This document shows positions 37,644 through 48,484 of a stretch of DNA of 64,000 bases, one piece after another. The stretch spans positions 1 to 64,000 of the forward strand of contig JAAXZN010000026.1 of assembly GCA_012719855.1 (NCBI GenBank), given 5' to 3'. Both the position numbers and the translations under genes were made by a program. A model generated the notes under the pieces. That model saw nothing but the letters and a program-made list of their open reading frames with translations. It had not been told where the DNA came from and made no database searches. This DNA comes from Serratia liquefaciens. Its GTDB lineage: Bacteria; Pseudomonadota; Gammaproteobacteria; Enterobacterales; Enterobacteriaceae. Each line of letters starts with the position of its first letter. Positions within the stretch are counted from its first letter, which is position 1.

Positions 37644-38045
37644 ATGAAAATTATCGATGTCGTCGCCGCCATCATCGAAAAGAATGGCAAAATTTTACTG
37701 GCACAACGCGATGCCGACAGCGATCAGGCCGGCCTGTGGGAATTTCCTGGCGGAAAAGTGGAACCCGGCGAAAGTCAGCCTCAAGCCCTGGCGCGTGAAC
37801 TGGATGAAGAGTTGGGAATAGTGGCCAGCGTCGGCGATTACGTCGCCAGTAATCCGTGGCAGCAAACTGAGCGGGTGATTAGGTTACATGCCTGGCGTGT
37901 CGAGGCATTCAGTGGCGAATTGCAGAACCGCTGCCATGCCGACTTTGTTTGGGTAACGCCGGAGCAGGCGTTTGACTATCCGCTGGCTCCGGCCGACGTA
38001 CCGCTGCTGGCCGCGTATATTGCCAGTTTAGCGTCAGAAGCCTGA
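37644..38045 (+). CDS. nudG: Nudix pyrimidine/oxidised nucleotide pyrophosphatase NudG
   Basis: A 133-residue Nudix hydrolase. The Nudix box GGKVEPGESQPQALARELDEELGI is complete (shown in part: GGKVEPGES, then RELDEELGI). NudG hydrolyses 5-hydroxy-CTP, 2-hydroxy-dATP and 8-oxo-dGTP, sanitising nucleotide pools. The start is ATG 37644 as in E. coli; a GTG three codons earlier is possible. The xthA-nudG-ynjH-topB neighbourhood resembles E. coli. Confidence 0.9.
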   Translation: MKIIDVVAAIIEKNGKILLAQRDADSDQAGLWEFPGGKVEPGESQPQALARELDEELGIVASVGDYVASNPWQQTERVIRLHAWRVEAFSGELQNRCHADFVWVTPEQAFDYPLAPADVPLLAAYIASLASEA

Positions 38046-38063
38046 GCCGCTGACGTTACCGCG

Positions 38064-38357
38064 TCACTTCTTCAGGCGGATCCAGATCAGCGGATTGGTT
38101 CCCACCACGTTGGGGTCGCGCACGCACTGCAGCACTTCCCCTTCCACCTTCAGTACCGCCCCTTCAGAATAGTTTTGATCCTGATAAATGCAGCAGCGGC
38201 TGCAAGGTTGCACGGCAGGTTGAGCCGCCGCGCTTTTCGCCGCGCCCCAAATTTCCGGCGATACCGGCACCACCACGTCCACATCGCCACGGTTGGCCAT
38301 GACCGCAGACGAAAATATCAGTGCGCCAGTGGTCAGCATCAGTAAGGCGTAATTCAT
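38064..38357 (-). CDS. ynjH: DUF1496 family protein YnjH
   Basis: A 97-residue secreted or periplasmic protein of unknown function. It has a signal peptide ([20 protein letters not shown] ending AN-like), then [23 protein letters not shown], the DUF1496 core with closely spaced cysteines, and a conserved NPLIWIRL end. Its start overlaps the topB stop (ATGA), so it is translated with topB. Confidence 0.88.
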   Translation of the reverse strand: MNYALLMLTTGALIFSSAVMANRGDVDVVVPVSPEIWGAAKSAAAQPAVQPCSRCCIYQDQNYSEGAVLKVEGEVLQCVRDPNVVGTNPLIWIRLKK

Positions 38358-40279
38358 TCGCTCTTCTCCCGCGCCTTGCCGGCGCTCTTCTTGCGTTTTT
38401 TTGCCCCGGAGGAAGGTGGCGGCGGCAACCCGCGAAACGCCATACTCGCCCGGCTCTGCTTGGCCTGATAAATCAGCTCCTGCAAAGTCCCCACGAGAGG
38501 TTGCATAAAGTCCTGATAGCGACAGGATTTCTCACTGATTTGCGTCAGCGTAGCCTCCCAGTTCGCCGTCATATCCGGACGGGCAGCAATATCCGGCAGC
38601 GAATGGATCAGCGCCCGACCGGTTTCGCTGGAATGAATATAACGCCCTTTCTTATACAAAAACGCCCGCTTGAACAGTAACTCAATAATGCCTGCGCGCG
38701 TGGCCTCGGTCCCTAAACCATCGGTCGCTCGCAGGATTTTCTTTAACGCTTTATCCTGAACAAAACGTGCAATACCGGTCATGGCGGAAAGCAGACTGGC
38801 ATCGGTGAACGGGCGCGGCGGTTGCGTCTGACGCTCAACCACTTCACCGCGTTCGCACAACAGTTCGTCATCCTTCGCCACCACCGGCAGCGGCGCCCCT
38901 TCGTTTTCTTCGTCGCGCTCTTTACTGCCCAACAGCGTCCGCCATCCTGCCTCAGCCAGGAAGCGTGCCTTGGCGATAAATTTGCCTCCGGCGATGTCCA
39001 GCTCAATGACGCATTTGCGGAACATGGCGTCCGGGCAAAACTGCATCAGGTACTGTCGGGCAACCAGCCCATAAACGTTCAGTTCGTCCTGACTGAGGCT
39101 GACCTTGCTGGCACGTGCGGTGGGAATAATTGCGTGGTGAGCATCCACCTTCTTGTCATCCCAGCAACGGTTACGACGATCGCTGTCGATCACCGGCTGC
39201 GGGTAAAGATCCGGTTGATGAACACTGATGGCGTGCAACACCGAATGGCGCCCGGCGAAATGCTCTTCCGGTAGATAGCGGCAATCAGAACGCGGATAAG
39301 TGATTAACTTATGGGTTTCGTACAGGCGCTGACAGACATCGAGCACCTGCTGCGCACTCAGGTTAAAGCGTTTGGAAGCTTCGATCTGCAAAGTCGACAA
39401 TGAAAACGGCAGCGGAGCGGTATCTGATTCCCGTTTATCATTATAGGAGGTGACCAGCGCCGGTTGGCCTTCGATGCGCTTGAGCACGTGCTCCGCCAAA
39501 GGCCGGTGCAGCAGACGCCCTTCCTCATCCTGATAGGGTTCGCAGGAGTCGCTGGGTTGCCACAGGGCGACGAATCGCTCCTCTTTCGGCGTCACGATGT
39601 GCGCTTTCACTTCGAAGAAGTCTTTCGACACGAAGTTTTCGATATCTTCGTCCCGTCGCACTACCAGCCCCAATACCGGCGTTTGTACCCGCCCGACGGA
39701 CAACACGCCGTCATAACCGGCATTGCGCCCCAAAATGGTGTAGGCGCGGGTCATGTTGATGCCATACAGCCAGTCAGCGCGGGAACGTGCCAGGGCGGAA
39801 ACACACAGAGGAATAAAATCGCGGTTATCACGTAACCGTTCAATCGCACGTTCCACCGCCTGCGGGTTGAGATCGTTGATCAGGCAGCGGCGTACGCTTT
39901 GACGTTTTTCCGGCGTCAACGCCAGATAGTCGAGCACCTCGTCCACCAGCAGTTGCCCTTCGCGATCCGGGTCACCTGCGTGCACTACCTCATCGGCCTC
40001 ATGCAGCAGTTTTTTGATCGCATTAAGCTGTTTGCTTACCGACGGGCGGGGCTGCAACTGCCACTTTTCAGGGATGATCGGCAAGTCCGCCAGCGACCAT
40101 CGCGCATAGCGACTGTCGTAGGCATCCGGTTGCGCCTGTTCCAATAAGTGGCCCACGCACCAGGTCACCACATCATTGTTACCACAGGCGATAAATCCGT
40201 CACCGCGGCGGTGCGGTTTAGGGAGTACGTCGGCAATGGCGCGCGCCAAACTCGGTTTTTCGGCAATAAACAGTCGCAT
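38354..40279 (-). CDS. topB: DNA topoisomerase III
   Basis: A 641-residue type IA topoisomerase that decatenates replication intermediates. The Toprim domain starts [20 protein letters not shown] with acidic [15 protein letters not shown], and the catalytic Tyr lies in [12 protein letters not shown] near residue 330. [15 protein letters not shown] is conserved. The C terminus is Lys/Arg-rich ([15 protein letters not shown]) and lacks zinc fingers, as in E. coli TopB (653). The start shares its A with the selU TAA stop (TAATG). Confidence 0.96.
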   Translation of the reverse strand: MRLFIAEKPSLARAIADVLPKPHRRGDGFIACGNNDVVTWCVGHLLEQAQPDAYDSRYARWSLADLPIIPEKWQLQPRPSVSKQLNAIKKLLHEADEVVHAGDPDREGQLLVDEVLDYLALTPEKRQSVRRCLINDLNPQAVERAIERLRDNRDFIPLCVSALARSRADWLYGINMTRAYTILGRNAGYDGVLSVGRVQTPVLGLVVRRDEDIENFVSKDFFEVKAHIVTPKEERFVALWQPSDSCEPYQDEEGRLLHRPLAEHVLKRIEGQPALVTSYNDKRESDTAPLPFSLSTLQIEASKRFNLSAQQVLDVCQRLYETHKLITYPRSDCRYLPEEHFAGRHSVLHAISVHQPDLYPQPVIDSDRRNRCWDDKKVDAHHAIIPTARASKVSLSQDELNVYGLVARQYLMQFCPDAMFRKCVIELDIAGGKFIAKARFLAEAGWRTLLGSKERDEENEGAPLPVVAKDDELLCERGEVVERQTQPPRPFTDASLLSAMTGIARFVQDKALKKILRATDGLGTEATRAGIIELLFKRAFLYKKGRYIHSSETGRALIHSLPDIAARPDMTANWEATLTQISEKSCRYQDFMQPLVGTLQELIYQAKQSRASMAFRGLPPPPSSGAKKRKKSAGKAREKSE

Positions 40280-41397
40280 TATTCACCGTTATTCTGGCTG
40301 TACGTCATCAGGAATTCTCTTACTTCAGCATAATTCCCGCGGAACACAATCCGCTGGGATTTTTTTTCCAATTGATAGTGATACATCGGATCATAGTAGT
40401 GCTGCAACAACGGCACCAGCCACTCCTGATGCGCGTCACTATTACCGCCGGCATATTGACGCTGTAACGCCCATTCCAGGCTCTGCGTCAGCTGCTGAAA
40501 ACGCTCCAGGCCCAAGCGACGGCGAATGGCAAACAGGCCGTGGTGCAGATACTCGTCGTATTTCTGCCAGCCCAGCTCCGCCCCCAAAACCTGCTCAAAC
40601 GCCAGACGCATGCGATCGATATATTCATGCTGCAACCGTGCCAGACGCACCTCGAAAGGATCGTCGATAACGGCCACCGGCGCCTGCTGCATGCGGGTGA
40701 AAATGGGCAGCGGCAGATTGTTGCTGCCGATAATGCGCCCTTCGTCCTCCAGCACCCAACGGCGGCAGCCACCATGCTGTTTTTTCAGCAATAACACAGC
40801 CAGACGATTCTCAAAATCAATCTGTCCGCTTTGTGCCACCAGCGTTCGGCCAAAAGATGAACCGCGATGCCGCGCCGCGCCTTCCAGATCGATACCTTCG
40901 GTCAGTTCATTGACCAACACCGTTTTGCCGCTGCCGGTATTGCCGCCGATCAACACCATCGGCAGTTCGGCGCTTTGTTCCAACGTGGTCAGCAAGAACT
41001 GCCGCAGCGCCTTGTAGCCGCCTACAATGCGCGGATAGTCCACTCCAGCCTCATGCAGCCATTGCTGCACCAGTTGCGAACGCAAGCCTCCGCGAAAACA
41101 GTAGAGGTAACCCTCCGGCCATTGCGCGCATTGCGCCAGCCACGCCGCCGTGCGCTCCTCGCGCAATCGGCCGTTAACCAGGCTGTGGCCCAGAGCAATC
41201 GCTGCCTGCTGTCCCTGCTGTTTGTAACAGGTGCCCACCGCCTGCCGTTCATCGTCGTTCATCAACGGCAGGTTTACCGCATTGGCGAAAGCGCCCTGCT
41301 GAAACTCAACCGGCGCACGCACATCAATCAGCGGGATATCCTGCAAAAAAATGCGCCGATAGTCTTGGGTATCCGCCCGAGCCAACGTAACAGACAC
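40279..41397 (-). CDS. selU: tRNA 2-selenouridine synthase
   Basis: A 372-residue enzyme (MnmH/YbbB) converting 2-thiouridine at wobble position 34 of tRNA to 2-selenouridine using selenophosphate, via a geranylated intermediate. The N-terminal rhodanese domain has the catalytic Cys in [12 protein letters not shown], and the P-loop is [11 protein letters not shown]. The start is GTG, sharing its G with the selD TAG stop (TAGTG). In E. coli this gene is far from selD; here it lies between its selenium donor gene selD and topB. Confidence 0.93.
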   Translation of the reverse strand: MSVTLARADTQDYRRIFLQDIPLIDVRAPVEFQQGAFANAVNLPLMNDDERQAVGTCYKQQGQQAAIALGHSLVNGRLREERTAAWLAQCAQWPEGYLYCFRGGLRSQLVQQWLHEAGVDYPRIVGGYKALRQFLLTTLEQSAELPMVLIGGNTGSGKTVLVNELTEGIDLEGAARHRGSSFGRTLVAQSGQIDFENRLAVLLLKKQHGGCRRWVLEDEGRIIGSNNLPLPIFTRMQQAPVAVIDDPFEVRLARLQHEYIDRMRLAFEQVLGAELGWQKYDEYLHHGLFAIRRRLGLERFQQLTQSLEWALQRQYAGGNSDAHQEWLVPLLQHYYDPMYHYQLEKKSQRIVFRGNYAEVREFLMTYSQNNGE

Positions 41398-42440
41398 TAC
41401 ACAACCTCGATCAGCGGCTTGCCCGCAACGGCCGTATGCAGTTCACCGATAGCCTGAAGCTGAATGCCGTGACGTTCGGCAATTGCCTGAACCTGCTGTT
41501 CCGCTTCCGGTAATACCGCCAGCAGCAAGCCACCAGAGGTCTGCGGATCGCACAGTAATTGCCGCTGCAGGCTGGTCATTTCACCGACCAGATGGCCGTA
41601 ACTTTCGAAGTTGCGCCCGGTACCGCCCGGCACACAGCCTTCGACAATATAGCGCTCGATGTCCGGCAATTTTGGCACCTGCTCAAACCAAACCGTCGCC
41701 TGCAATCCCGACCCCTGGCAAACCTCACTCAGGTGGCCCAGCAGGCCGAAACCGGTCACGTCGGTCATCGCCGTTACGCCTTCCACATCGGCAAAATCCG
41801 CGCCCGGTTTGTTCAGTTGGCACATAACTTCGGTCGCCAGGCCTTCATGCTCAGGGCGTAATTGACTTTTCTTCTCGGCGGTGGTCAGCACGCCGATGCC
41901 CAGGGGCTTGGTCAGGAACAGGCGGGCTCCGGCCTGGGCCGCGCTGTTCTTCTTCACCCGGTCGGTATTGACGATACCGGTAACCGCCAGGCCAAAAATA
42001 GGTTCAGGAGCATCGATAGAATGGCCGCCGGCCAACGCGATCCCCGCCTGTTGACAGGCGTAGCGCCCACCGTCGATCACCTGTTGCGCCACTTCCGGCG
42101 GCAGCTTGGCTATCGGCCATCCCAAAATGGCAATCGCCATGATCGGTTTACCGCCCATGGCATAGACGTCGCTGATGGCATTGGTTGCCGCGATGCGGCC
42201 GAAGTCGAACGGGTTATCGACGATAGGCATAAAGAAATCGGTAGTGCTGATAATGCCAACGCCGTTACCGATGTCATACACCGCAGCATCGTCACGGGTT
42301 TCATTGCCCACCAGCAAACGCGGATCGACAAACTTCACCCGCTCGCTGTGCAGAATAGTTTCGAGAACTTTCGGTGAGATTTTACAACCGCAGCCTGCGC
42401 CATGGCTGTACTGGGTTAAACGGATCGCTGGCGATGTCAT
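41397..42440 (-). CDS. selD: Selenide, water dikinase (selenophosphate synthetase)
   Basis: A 347-residue enzyme producing selenophosphate from selenide and ATP for selenocysteine and selenouridine synthesis. The active-site Cys lies in [12 protein letters not shown] (Cys, not selenocysteine), followed by [32 protein letters not shown] and the C-terminal [12 protein letters not shown]. The start at 42440 follows GGGAG and equals the E. coli start; ten upstream codons are rejected. It heads the selD-selU-topB-ynjH overlapping operon. Confidence 0.95.
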   Translation of the reverse strand: MTSPAIRLTQYSHGAGCGCKISPKVLETILHSERVKFVDPRLLVGNETRDDAAVYDIGNGVGIISTTDFFMPIVDNPFDFGRIAATNAISDVYAMGGKPIMAIAILGWPIAKLPPEVAQQVIDGGRYACQQAGIALAGGHSIDAPEPIFGLAVTGIVNTDRVKKNSAAQAGARLFLTKPLGIGVLTTAEKKSQLRPEHEGLATEVMCQLNKPGADFADVEGVTAMTDVTGFGLLGHLSEVCQGSGLQATVWFEQVPKLPDIERYIVEGCVPGGTGRNFESYGHLVGEMTSLQRQLLCDPQTSGGLLLAVLPEAEQQVQAIAERHGIQLQAIGELHTAVAGKPLIEVV

Positions 42441-42507
42441 ATACCACTCCCTTCGGTTAACGGCATTCAAGATATCATAGGGTAGCGCTTGCCGAGGGGA
42501 ATGGTAA

Positions 42508-42539
42508 GAGCAGGCTGTCGATAAGCGAACAGCCTGCTC
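42508..42539 (-). terminator. Stem-loop between ydjA and selD
   Basis: Perfect 11-bp stem GAGCAGGCTGT / ACAGCCTGCTC with a 10-base loop, no T tail. It may reduce read-through from ydjA or act as an mRNA end. Confidence 0.45.
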
Positions 42540-42597
42540 AGAAACAACACAGAATGGCGGGATTTAACTCATTTTTGCCGCAACCCTGCGCCTGAGT

Positions 42598-43149
42598 TTA
42601 GAAGTAGCTGACGAAAGGCTTGCTGTCAGGGGCGACAACTTTGGTGGCGGCTTTCAACTGAGGAGTCCCCAAATACAGGAAACCCACAATTTCGTCCTGC
42701 TCGCGGCAGCCAAAGGCTTCGCGAACCAGAGGATGTTCGGTCCAGGCACCGGTACGCCAGATGCCGTTGAAACCTTGCGCCAGCGCGGCCATCTGCATCG
42801 CCTGCACCGCACAACCGGCAGAAACCACCTGCTCCCAGCGCGGCACCTTGGTTTCTTCGGTGCAATGCGCCACCACGGTGATGATCAGTGGTGCGCGGAA
42901 CGGGGCTTTTGTCGCCTTTTCAATGGCCGCTTCGTCCATATCGTCCTGCTTTGCAGCAACTTGTAACAATTGGCTGAAGCGCTCCAGGCCCTGGTTTTCA
43001 ATCATTATAAAACGCCATGGCTGCAATGCGCCGTGGTCAGGTGCCCGCAGGCCCGCGTTGATGATATTTTGACGAGCCTCATTGGCGGGCGCAGGCTCGG
43101 CGAGGCGTGAGGCCGAACGGCGATTCAATAAAAGATCCAGTGCATCCAT
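42598..43149 (-). CDS. ydjA: Nitroreductase family protein YdjA
   Basis: A 183-residue FMN-binding nitroreductase-like protein. Family signs are the N-terminal [15 protein letters not shown] (FMN phosphate contacts), [16 protein letters not shown], and the C-terminal [17 protein letters not shown]. YdjA is the smallest nitroreductase of E. coli, and its natural substrate is unknown. The gene lies between sppA (divergent) and selD, as in E. coli. Confidence 0.92.
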   Translation of the reverse strand: MDALDLLLNRRSASRLAEPAPANEARQNIINAGLRAPDHGALQPWRFIMIENQGLERFSQLLQVAAKQDDMDEAAIEKATKAPFRAPLIITVVAHCTEETKVPRWEQVVSAGCAVQAMQMAALAQGFNGIWRTGAWTEHPLVREAFGCREQDEIVGFLYLGTPQLKAATKVVAPDSKPFVSYF

Positions 43150-43309
43150 CGTAAACTCCTGATAACAATTTTCATTACGATCACGTTAACATAGCTAAAC
43201 GGCGAGTGACAGCGTCGGTAATACCCTCTGTGACACACGATTTAAAGCTGACATTTCCTCGGCCGCTCATTAGGATAGCGGAACATTCTCGACTCTTGCT
43301 GGAGAGCAC

Positions 43310-45166
43310 ATGCGCACATTGTGGCAAATCATTGCCGGCGTTTTCAGGTGGACATGGCGTCTGCTGAACTTTATCAGGGAACTGATCCTTAATCTGTTCC
43401 TGGTGTTGCTGATCCTGGTTGGGGTCGGTATTTATCTTTCATTCCAGAGCGCAACCACCCCTGCCGTTGCTACTCGCGGCGCGTTACTGGTGGACCTGAG
43501 CGGCGTGGTCGTTGACCAACCCTCGATGAACAACAAAGTGCGCCAATGGGGCCGTGAACTGCTGGGTGCGTCCAGTAACCGTCTGCAGGAAAACTCCCTG
43601 TTTGACGTGGTTGACAGCATCCGCAAAGCCAAGGACGACAAAAACATTACCGGCATGGTATTGCAGTTAAATGATTTTGCCGGTGCCGATCAGCCTTCGC
43701 TGCAATACATGGGCAAGGCGCTGCGGGAATTCCGCGACAGTGGGAAACCGATTTTCGCCATTGGCGACAGCTATAACCAGACGCAATACTATCTGGCCAG
43801 CTACGCCAACAAGGTTTATCTGTCGCCGCAGGGCGCTGTCGATCTGCACGGTTTCGCCACCAACAATCTTTACTACAAATCCCTGTTGGAGAAACTCAAG
43901 GTCACCACCAATATCTTCCGGGTGGGCACCTATAAATCTGCGGTAGAACCGCTGATCCGTGACGATATGTCACCGGCCGCCCGTGAGGCCGACAGCCGCT
44001 GGATTGGCGGACTGTGGCAGAACTACCTGGATACCGTAGCCGCCAACCGTCAGATCACCGCGCAGCAACTGTTCCCAGGCGCGGCGGGCGTATTGACTGG
44101 CTTGCAGGCCGCCGGTGGCGATACCGCCAAGTATGCGCTGGACAATAAGCTGGTGGATGAGCTGGCTTCACGCACCGTGATCGAGAACCAACTGATCAAG
44201 ACTTTCGGTTGGGACAAGCAGGCGAACGATTTCAACGCCACCAGCATCTATGACTATCAGCCGAAAGCGGCGCCGGATCAGGGAGGCAAAATTGCCGTGA
44301 TCTTCGCCAACGGCGCGATCATGGACGGCCCGCAGACGCCAGGCACCGTTGGGGGTGACACCACCGCCGCGGAACTGCGTCAGGCAAGACTGGATCCGGC
44401 GATCAAAGCGGTTATCTTCCGGGTTAACAGCCCTGGAGGCAGCGTCAGCGCTTCTGAAGTGATCCGTTCCGAACTGGCCGCAGTACGCGCCGCCGGAAAA
44501 CCAGTGGTGGTTTCCATGGGCGGTATGGCGGCATCGGGCGGCTATTGGGTCTCTACGCCGGCAGACTACATCATCGCCAGCCCGAGCACCCTCACCGGTT
44601 CTATCGGCATCTTCGGGGTGATCAACACCTACGAACAGACGCTGGACAGCATTGGCGTGCATACCGATGGTGTGGCTACCTCGCCGCTGGCGGATCTGGC
44701 GGTAACCAAGGCGCTACCGCCAGAGTTCTCGCAGATGATGCAGCTGAACATCGAGAAAGGTTATCAAAACTTTATCGATCTGGTCGCCAAAGCCCGCAAA
44801 ATGACGCCGCAGCAGGTTGATCAAATTGCTCAAGGGCACGTGTGGTTGGGCAGCGATGCCAAAACCAACGGTCTGGTCGATCAACTGGGCGATTTTGACG
44901 ACGCGGTGAAAAAAGCGGCCGAACTGGCGCAGTTGAAACAATGGCAGCTTAACTGGTTTGTCGATTCGCCAAGCCTGACCGACATGGTGCTCAGCCAGTT
45001 TAGCGTGTCTATTCACGCCATGCTGCCGGCAGCCATTCAGTCAATGCTGCCTGCGCCGCTGGCCTCGGTCGCCATGGCGGTGAAAGAACAGCCGGGTTTG
45101 TTCAATAACCTGAACGATCCACAAAACCGCTATGCCATCTGTTTGACCTGCGGAGAAGTCCGCTAA
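43310..45166 (+). CDS. sppA: Signal peptide peptidase SppA (protease IV)
   Basis: A 618-residue inner-membrane, self-compartmentalised serine protease that digests released signal peptides. One N-terminal membrane segment (about residues 20-45, [19 protein letters not shown]) precedes two ClpP-like domains. The Lys of the Ser-Lys dyad is in [10 protein letters not shown] and the Ser in [11 protein letters not shown]. Length equals E. coli SppA (618). Downstream are ansA and pncA. Confidence 0.97.
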   Translation: MRTLWQIIAGVFRWTWRLLNFIRELILNLFLVLLILVGVGIYLSFQSATTPAVATRGALLVDLSGVVVDQPSMNNKVRQWGRELLGASSNRLQENSLFDVVDSIRKAKDDKNITGMVLQLNDFAGADQPSLQYMGKALREFRDSGKPIFAIGDSYNQTQYYLASYANKVYLSPQGAVDLHGFATNNLYYKSLLEKLKVTTNIFRVGTYKSAVEPLIRDDMSPAAREADSRWIGGLWQNYLDTVAANRQITAQQLFPGAAGVLTGLQAAGGDTAKYALDNKLVDELASRTVIENQLIKTFGWDKQANDFNATSIYDYQPKAAPDQGGKIAVIFANGAIMDGPQTPGTVGGDTTAAELRQARLDPAIKAVIFRVNSPGGSVSASEVIRSELAAVRAAGKPVVVSMGGMAASGGYWVSTPADYIIASPSTLTGSIGIFGVINTYEQTLDSIGVHTDGVATSPLADLAVTKALPPEFSQMMQLNIEKGYQNFIDLVAKARKMTPQQVDQIAQGHVWLGSDAKTNGLVDQLGDFDDAVKKAAELAQLKQWQLNWFVDSPSLTDMVLSQFSVSIHAMLPAAIQSMLPAPLASVAMAVKEQPGLFNNLNDPQNRYAICLTCGEVR

Positions 45167-45180
45167 CAAATTAATCCTCA

Positions 45181-45205
45181 GCCCGGCACCCGCCGGGCTT
45201 TTTTT
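45181..45205 (+). terminator. Terminator of sppA
   Basis: GCCCGGC, ACCC, GCCGGGC and a T7 tail, 14 bases after the stop codon. Confidence 0.93.
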
Positions 45206-45259
45206 CTGCGCTTATCCCCCTATAATTCAGCCCATCATATTTCTGTTAAAACAATGACC

Positions 45260-46276
45260 ATGCAAAAGAAATCGATTTACGTCGCTTACACCGGCGGTAC
45301 CATCGGCATGCAACGTTCTGATCACGGCTACATTCCGGTGTCCGGTCACCTGCAGCGCCAGCTGGCCTTGATGCCTGAGTTTCACCGGCCGGAGATGCCG
45401 GACTTCACCATTCATGAATATGCGCCGCTGATCGACTCCTCCGACATGACGCCGGAAGACTGGCAGCATATCGCCGACGACATCAAACAGAATTACCACC
45501 TCTATGATGGCTTCGTGATCCTGCACGGTACCGACACCATGGCCTTCACCGCTTCGGCCCTGTCGTTCATGCTGGAAAACCTGGCCAAGCCGGTGATCGT
45601 CACCGGTTCGCAAATCCCACTGGCTGAACTGCGTTCCGACGGTCAAACCAACCTGCTCAACGCGCTGTACTTGGCCGCCAACCATCCGGTGAATGAAGTC
45701 AGCCTGTTCTTCAACAACAAACTGTTCCGCGGCAACCGCACCACCAAGGCGCACGCTGACGGTTTCGACGCCTTTGCCTCGCCTAACCTGCCGCCGCTGC
45801 TGGAAGCCGGGATCCACATCCGTCGCCAGAACGGTATCGACAGCCCGGTCTGCAACGGGGAGCTGAAAGTGCATGACATCACTCCACAGCCGATCGGCGT
45901 GGTAACGATTTACCCAGGGATTTCCGGCGCGGTGGTGCGCAACTTTTTGCTGCAACCGGTGAAAGCCCTGATCCTGCGTTCTTACGGCGTGGGCAACGCA
46001 CCGCAAAAAGCGGAGCTGGTTGATGAATTGCGCGACGCTTCCGAACGCGGCATTGTGGTCGTTAACCTGACCCAATGCATATCCGGTCGGGTGAATATGG
46101 AAGGCTACGCCACCGGCAACGCGCTGGCCCATGCCGGGGTCATCAGCGGATTCGACATGACGGTCGAGGCCGCCTTGACCAAGCTGCATTATCTGCTGAG
46201 CCAACCGCTGACGCCGACGCAAATCCGCAGCCAGATGCAGCAAGATCTGCGCGGCGAACTGAGCATCAGCGGTTAA
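45260..46276 (+). CDS. ansA: Cytoplasmic L-asparaginase I
   Basis: A 338-residue type I asparaginase hydrolysing L-asparagine to aspartate and ammonia. The catalytic threonines are in VAYTGGTIGMQRS (N-terminal) and LHGTDTMAFTASAL; no signal peptide, so it is cytoplasmic. Start M at 45260 matches E. coli AnsA (338 residues); a further ATG two codons upstream (45254) cannot be excluded and no strong ribosome site distinguishes them. pncA follows 25 bases downstream. Confidence 0.93.
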   Translation: MQKKSIYVAYTGGTIGMQRSDHGYIPVSGHLQRQLALMPEFHRPEMPDFTIHEYAPLIDSSDMTPEDWQHIADDIKQNYHLYDGFVILHGTDTMAFTASALSFMLENLAKPVIVTGSQIPLAELRSDGQTNLLNALYLAANHPVNEVSLFFNNKLFRGNRTTKAHADGFDAFASPNLPPLLEAGIHIRRQNGIDSPVCNGELKVHDITPQPIGVVTIYPGISGAVVRNFLLQPVKALILRSYGVGNAPQKAELVDELRDASERGIVVVNLTQCISGRVNMEGYATGNALAHAGVISGFDMTVEAALTKLHYLLSQPLTPTQIRSQMQQDLRGELSISG

Positions 46277-46301
46277 CCCAACCCTTTACGACGGAGTCGC
46301 G

Positions 46302-46934
46302 ATGAAAACAGCCCTGCTGCTAATCGATTTGCAAAACGATTTTTGCCCCAACGGCGCATTGGCGGTGACAGACGGCGACGCCGTGATCGCCGTAGCCAAT
46401 CGGGCAATAGAGGCCTGCAACGCGCGGGGCGAACCCGTGGTCGCCAGCCAGGACTGGCATCCTGCCAATCACCGTAGCTTTGCGGTAAACGCCAACGCAC
46501 AAGTGGGTACGCTGGGTGAACTGGAGGGTTTGCCGCAGGTGTGGTGGCCGGTGCACTGCGTTCAGGAAAGCCCAGGTGCCGAGCTTCATCCGCAATTAAA
46601 CCAACGGGATATCGTCGCCGTATTCCGCAAAGGTCAAAATACGGATATCGACAGCTACAGCGCCTTCTTCGACAACGGACATCGCTCGCGTACCGAGTTG
46701 GACCGCTGGTTGAAAGCTCATGACGTGAGCCATTTGGCCGTGATGGGGCTGGCAACCGACTACTGCGTCAAGTTCAGCGTCCTGGATGCGCTCGCGCTGG
46801 GGTATCAGACTTCGGTAATTACCGACGGCTGTCGCGGCGTTAATTTGCAACCTGGCGACAGTCAGGAAGCCCTTCAGGCCATGCAGCAGGCTGGTGCAGA
46901 GCTCGTTACCCTGTCACAATTCATCGAACGATAA
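46302..46934 (+). CDS. pncA: Nicotinamidase (pyrazinamidase)
   Basis: A 210-residue cysteine hydrolase converting nicotinamide to nicotinate in NAD salvage. Catalytic Asp is in LLIDLQNDFCPNG, metal ligands are in SQDWHPANHRSF, the Lys is in FRKGQNTDIDSYS and the nucleophile Cys is in GLATDYCVKFS. The SD-like ACGGAG lies upstream. Probably co-transcribed with ansA, as in E. coli. Confidence 0.95.
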   Translation: MKTALLLIDLQNDFCPNGALAVTDGDAVIAVANRAIEACNARGEPVVASQDWHPANHRSFAVNANAQVGTLGELEGLPQVWWPVHCVQESPGAELHPQLNQRDIVAVFRKGQNTDIDSYSAFFDNGHRSRTELDRWLKAHDVSHLAVMGLATDYCVKFSVLDALALGYQTSVITDGCRGVNLQPGDSQEALQAMQQAGAELVTLSQFIER

Positions 46935-47165
46935 TGCGTCGGGTGCTGATGGCCCCCCCCCATTCCCCCGCCGGCAAATCTCGACATCGCTCACATTCCG
47001 ACCATTCTCCTGTGATGACATCTTGTTCGCGTGCAGCACATTTGCTGTTATGACCGCTGATGTATTGGCATCAATCAGTTATACGCATCCGGGGCCCATT
47101 GAGCCCGGCTTTATGTTACCGCCTGAGGCGGTTTCGGGTCGGCCTTGCCGACCAAAGGAGATAAC

Positions 47166-48446
47166 ATGGTTTTCACCCGTAAACTGCTGCCTTTGCTGGT
47201 CGCGGTGCAGTTTGGTATGGCTGGTGCCGGCATGGCACACGCCGCCTCTTACCTCTCCGTCGGCTATTTCAACGGCGGGGGTGACGTTACCGCCGGTCCA
47301 GGCGGCGATATCAACAAGCTGGACGTCACGCAAATCACTCACCTCAATTACTCCTTCGGCCTGATCTACAACGATGAGAAAGAGGAATCCAATCCGGCGC
47401 TAAAAGACCCGGCTCGCCTGCACCAGATTTATCTGTCACCCAAGGTGATGGCCGATCTGAAGCTGCTGCCGGTGTTGCGTAGACAGAATCCTGAGTTGAA
47501 AGTGCTGCTGTCCGTCGGCGGTTGGGGGGCTCGCGGTTTTTCTGGTGCGGCGGCAACGCCAGAGAGCCGGAGCGTATTTATCCGTTCGGTGCTGGACGTC
47601 ATCAAGCAGTACCAACTGGACGGCATCGATCTCGACTGGGAGTATCCGGTTAACGGTGCCTGGGGGCTGGTCGAAAGCCAACCGGCGGATCGGGCCAACT
47701 TCACCGTGCTGCTGAAAGAACTGCATAGCGCCCTGAATAAAAATAAATTGCTGACCATCGCCGTAGGCGCCAACGTTAAAAGTCCGCAGGAATGGGTGGA
47801 CATCAAAGGTATTGCGCCCTACCTCGATTATATCAATCTGATGACCTACGACATGGCGTACGGCACGCAATATTTCAACTCCAATCTGTATGATTCCAAA
47901 CAATGGCCGACCGTCGCGGCGGCCGATCGTTACAGTGCCAATTTTGTCGTGGATAATTATTTGGCCGCCGGATTAAAACCGGCGCAGCTAAATCTGGGCA
48001 TCGGTTTTTATGGTCGGGTCCCCAAACGCGCCACTGAGCCCGGCATCGACTGGGACAAAGCCGACGCGGCGAAAACCCCTGTCACCCAGCCCTATTTCAC
48101 CGCTCGCGAAACCGCCGTCTTCAAATCACTGGGGTTGGACCTGACCAAGGACAGCTATTTCAAATATAACGATATCGTCAGCAAGCTGTTAAACGATCCA
48201 CAACGGCGCTTCAGCGCCCATTGGGACAGCGACGCCCAGGCTCCGTATCTGACGATGAAATCCGCCGAGGGCAAGCCCTTATTCGCCATTTCGTACGAGA
48301 ACCCGCGCTCGGTTGAACTGAAGGCTGATTACATCAAGAGCAAGGGATTGGGGGGCGCGATGTTCTGGGAATATGGCGCAGACGACAATAACCGACTGGC
48401 GCATCAACTGGCGGAATCGCTGGGGATCAACGGCGGGAAAGGCTAA
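47166..48446 (+). CDS. chiD: GH18 chitinase, ChiD-like
   Basis: A 426-residue secreted chitinase. Signal peptide: RKLLPLLVAVQFGMAGAGM ending AHA, cut before ASYLSVGYFN. The catalytic GH18 motif DGIDLDWEYP is intact, and YDMAYGTQ and MFWEYGADD complete the barrel. There is no carbohydrate-binding module. A 13-residue glycine-rich insert (NGGGDVTAGPGGD) follows the first strand, which, as I recall, is the hallmark loop of Serratia ChiD, a transglycosylating chitobiase-like enzyme. Start 47166 has AAGGAG upstream. It is inserted between pncA and yeaC, which E. coli lacks. Confidence 0.85.
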   Translation: MVFTRKLLPLLVAVQFGMAGAGMAHAASYLSVGYFNGGGDVTAGPGGDINKLDVTQITHLNYSFGLIYNDEKEESNPALKDPARLHQIYLSPKVMADLKLLPVLRRQNPELKVLLSVGGWGARGFSGAAATPESRSVFIRSVLDVIKQYQLDGIDLDWEYPVNGAWGLVESQPADRANFTVLLKELHSALNKNKLLTIAVGANVKSPQEWVDIKGIAPYLDYINLMTYDMAYGTQYFNSNLYDSKQWPTVAAADRYSANFVVDNYLAAGLKPAQLNLGIGFYGRVPKRATEPGIDWDKADAAKTPVTQPYFTARETAVFKSLGLDLTKDSYFKYNDIVSKLLNDPQRRFSAHWDSDAQAPYLTMKSAEGKPLFAISYENPRSVELKADYIKSKGLGGAMFWEYGADDNNRLAHQLAESLGINGGKG

Positions 48447-48450
48447 ACCC

Positions 48451-48476
48451 ACGGGGCGATGTCAGTATCGCCCCGT
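48451..48476. terminator. Terminator between chitinase and yeaC
   Basis: Perfect 10-bp stem ACGGGGCGAT / ATCGCCCCGT with a 6-base loop between convergent genes, followed by TATT. Confidence 0.75.
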
Positions 48477-48484
48477 TATTCGAT

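Noticed and set aside
45227-46243. 338-codon minus-strand frame over ansA
   Set aside because: Exact shadow of the asparaginase gene, whose catalytic motifs are intact on the plus strand.
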